DNA of 64,000 nucleotides, from positions 248,001 through 312,000 of the forward strand of contig JAACJK010000117.1 of assembly GCA_013368325.1 (NCBI GenBank), read 5' to 3'. Positions 61,703 to 64,000 of this stretch are shown one piece after another. The position numbers and the translations under genes are program-made. The notes beneath the pieces were generated by a model that saw only the letters and a list, made by a program, of their open reading frames with translations, was not told the DNA's origin and did no database searches. Source of the DNA: Ephemerocybe angulata. Lineage: Eukaryota; Basidiomycota; Agaricomycetes; Agaricales; Psathyrellaceae. Every line of letters begins with the position of its first letter. The stretch's first letter is position 1.

Positions 61703-63206
61703 ATGATGGCGGCCAACGACCACCCAATTCCTCGCTCCCCTCCAGAGCTTCTTGATCTCTACATCGATGCATCGAAGGACTCCTTCCCTGCTCTGTCCCA
61801 GCTCTCGCTGGTATCCAAACGATGCATGCTGCGAGCTAGAAAGCACATGTTCGATCGAATCCAGCTAGGCCGAATAGTCAGATATCCATGGGGTCCTGGG
61901 GAAGAAGATTACGTCGAGGCCCCCGATGTCATTCGTATCAACGACCTCCTCGCCTTACTAAATGCAAACGTAATGCTCGCGACCTACCCCCGCTACCTCG
62001 ATCTCGACCTTGGCACCTTCGTCGGTTGGGACTCAACGCCAGGCTCCGATGCCGACTTCGCATTCACGCAGGCTCTCCCAGCGATACTGGGGAGCTTGCA
62101 TCATCTTGTCTCACTGCGCATCTTATCTACGGGAAGCAATTTGCCCTGGGATAGTCTGCCAATGAATATGTGGGCCTCCGTGACGACATGTTGTTCGGGG
62201 CCCCGAATTACCAATCTTGAATTTTCAGGATTCACCAACTTCCCGTTCTCCCTCATATCGTCCTCCCCATCCCTTGAGACCTTGCAACTTAGAGTATCCG
62301 GGGCGCTTGTCACACCCGCCCGAGCGGTACCAGCTCAGCGCATCAAGACACTCATATCTCCTGTGCCATGCTGCTCGTTGATAATGTCTTATACACCTGA
62401 AACGTTTGCCGGTCTCGAGAACTTCCATTGGGGAGTTGCCAACCAATCCGACTGGGACGGCTATTCCATCGTCTCGTGGAGGGCTCGAGATTCTCTCCGA
62501 CGTGTAAAACTCGAGTTCAAGACTGGAGGTAAGCTCCCACAGTGATAAATCTGTCTACATTCTCATGACTCACTGGTGGTAATCAAGGCCATCCTATCTC
62601 TTTCGATCAAGGGGCGCCGCCGCTCCAAGGCCAAGTCAAACACCTAACCATAAGCTCACAACCAAGGATTATCATCGGTGGCACGCCAACTTTTGAACCT
62701 CAAACCATCTTTGAATTAATTCGATATACACTCGGATTCCAGCAGATGCTAAATTCTCTCGAGTCGTTGACTATCGAATACTCGGTGCCAATTATGCGTC
62801 TGGACCCTCCGATGACCGACTTTATCATTGGCGGAAATCAGGATTCATGGAAGGCCCTCGATGACGAGATATCTTCGAGCGAATGTCGGGATAGGATCAA
62901 GATAGAGATCCTTTTCTCGGTCACCGTTATCAAGACACGCGTTGAGGAGGGTGCTTCAGAGGGTACAGAAGAGGAGTATCAAGTGCTGGAAGGTCGGATG
63001 GTCGAGGAAGTATGTGCAGCAATGCCTCGAACTGCTGGAAATGGGCGGCTGGAAACGTCATTTACATTTGCTAGTGCCACGCTCTCTCATCTATGCCCCC
63101 ATGGTCAGTCCTCAACATTTAACCGCCTTTGAACTTAAATTTCTCAACGCTATGCTGACCATCTTCCTTGACAGCTGCGCATGAAGGTTTCAGCTTTGTT
63201 CAATGA
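61703..63206 (+). CDS. F-box protein, tandem paralogue 2
   Basis: Three exons (61703-62528, 62588-63103, 63175-63206) give 457 aa against 456 for its paralogue, which supports the final intron (donor GTCAGT, branch-like GCTGAC, acceptor TTGACAG) over reading through to a stop at 63132. F-box: SPPELLDLYIDASKDSFPAL, SQLSLVSKRCMLRARKHMFD. The body shows LRRs as in paralogue 1 (LGSLHHLVSLRI, ITNLEFSGFTNFPFSLISSS). The sequences have diverged well beyond the F-box, so the duplication is not recent. The target is unknown. Confidence 0.78.
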
Positions 63207-63653
63207 GAGTGGCAACTGGACTAGTTGTGGTGACAGGACTCAAAATAAATATCTTCAATATATGCTACACCATATGCTCTATGACCTGTAACAACATTTT
63301 TACCCGGTGATTCAGCCGCAATGTACTACGCTATCGACTCATTGGAGAATGGGAGACACACTTTAGGCGCCCACCACATACATGGTGTGCTTAAAGGGTG
63401 GTTGGGGCTGGGGCGCACGGGAATCGTGGGCCGTGGGCCGTGCGTGGGTGAAGTTCACCCCGAACCTTCATGATTGATGGTGTGGTTGGTGTGGACCGGA
63501 CTTCCACCTTGCTTCCACCCAACTTCCACCTACGCTCACGCTCACGCCATCGCACAGCACCAAGTTTCTGACCTCAGCGCAATCTGTGCACTGCTGTCCA
63601 TCTTTGAAAGTCAATAGCAGATGTGTGTTAACTTCACCCCCAGTCGACCAGCG
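63207..63653. other. Intergenic, low-complexity
   Basis: Contains short direct repeats (CTTCCACC three times at about 63500-63530, GTGGGCC pairs, CGCTCACGCTCACG). No gene. Confidence 0.5.
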
Positions 63654-64000
63654 ATGGCATTCAACGACCTCCCCCCCGAGATCTGCCAAGAGATCTTCCT
63701 AATATGCATTCAGGACCTGCACCTCAACTGGTGCCCAGCCATTGAAAGGAGAGAGAGGTTTCCCCTCTTTAGTCACCCCACCTTCTTTACCAGCGTCTGC
63801 AAGGATTGGGCCACAATTGCACGTTCTTTCCCTCCGCTTTGGTCGTTCATCACCGTCTTCGTTGTGATCAACCAAGTCGGACACGAGACGGGGGGGCATA
63901 TCGACCGTAGGCCCAGCGTAGAGCTCCTTCCACCTCTCCCAGTGGTCCGAAAGTCGATCGAACTGTCCAGCACCCCACCTCTGTCGTTTTGTGTCCTGCC
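63654..64000 (+). CDS. F-box protein (5' part; truncated by window edge)
   Basis: Open from ATG 63654 to the end of the window, 115 codons. The N-terminus MAFNDLPPEICQEIFLICIQ followed by TSVCKDWATIARSFPPLWSF is the common Agaricomycete F-box form, where the CKxW and PPLW blocks are diagnostic. It differs from the two upstream paralogues and from the F-box gene at the left edge. No intron is needed in the visible part. Confidence 0.8.
   Translation, partial: MAFNDLPPEICQEIFLICIQDLHLNWCPAIERRERFPLFSHPTFFTSVCKDWATIARSFPPLWSFITVFVVINQVGHETGGHIDRRPSVELLPPLPVVRKSIELSSTPPLSFCVL

Overview
The window is nuclear DNA of a basidiomycete, almost certainly an Agaricomycete. The evidence is: genes cut by many short (about 45-65 nt) introns; families largely confined to mushroom-forming fungi (DUF6593, DUF6699, several F-box types, a BTB protein); a CYP53 benzoate hydroxylase; and plant- and fungal-wall enzymes (GH16, chitin deacetylase, AA9 LPMO with CBM1). 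There is no sign of bacterial, viral or organellar DNA. I rebuilt most gene models by hand by joining open frames at splice sites; where exon lengths are given, the phases sum correctly to a closed reading frame.

Layout. 0-2.1 kb: an F-box gene running off the left edge (- strand), with a hAT-type MITE inserted 32 bp upstream of its start codon. 2.9-4.6 kb: an intact 12-exon GH16 glucanase whose exons are too short to look like a gene at first sight. 6.3-7.1 kb: a DUF6593 protein. 8.5-9.2 kb: the E2 enzyme Ubc4/5. 11.7-16.3 kb: an RRM-like protein with possible SUMO-binding motifs at both ends, a divergently transcribed GPI12/PIG-L deacetylase, and an Atg43-like (DUF1770) protein. 18.0-21.5 kb: DUF6699 and CYP53. 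21.6-26.0 kb: a repeat-bearing island with no convincing gene. 26.0-33.0 kb: three conserved or putative unknowns and an OPT transporter. 35.2-38.3 kb: GET5, complex I subunit NDUFS5 and a small secreted cysteine-rich protein. 40.6-44.4 kb: a GPI-anchored chitin deacetylase beside an AA9-CBM1 LPMO that carries a one-base frameshift. 45.6-50.1 kb: a BTB protein, a single-pass membrane protein and a conserved unknown. 50.6-56.9 kb: a full-length ABCC transporter. 57.8-64 kb: SRRM1 (PWI splicing cofactor), two tandem F-box paralogues of 456 and 457 aa, and a third unrelated F-box gene cut by the right edge.

The genes do not form one pathway. Most are housekeeping: ubiquitination, GPI synthesis, tail-anchored protein insertion, complex I and splicing. 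They are interspersed with accessory genes for wall and wood polysaccharides, aromatic breakdown, transport and an expanded F-box set. I found no previously undescribed multi-gene system. The most notable signals are the MITE in the F-box promoter, four GC-AG introns (two just after the Walker B motifs of the two halves of one ABC transporter), a dispersed TAAGCGCCC motif confined to intergenic DNA, the frameshifted LPMO, and an Atg8-interaction-like motif in the Atg43 homologue.
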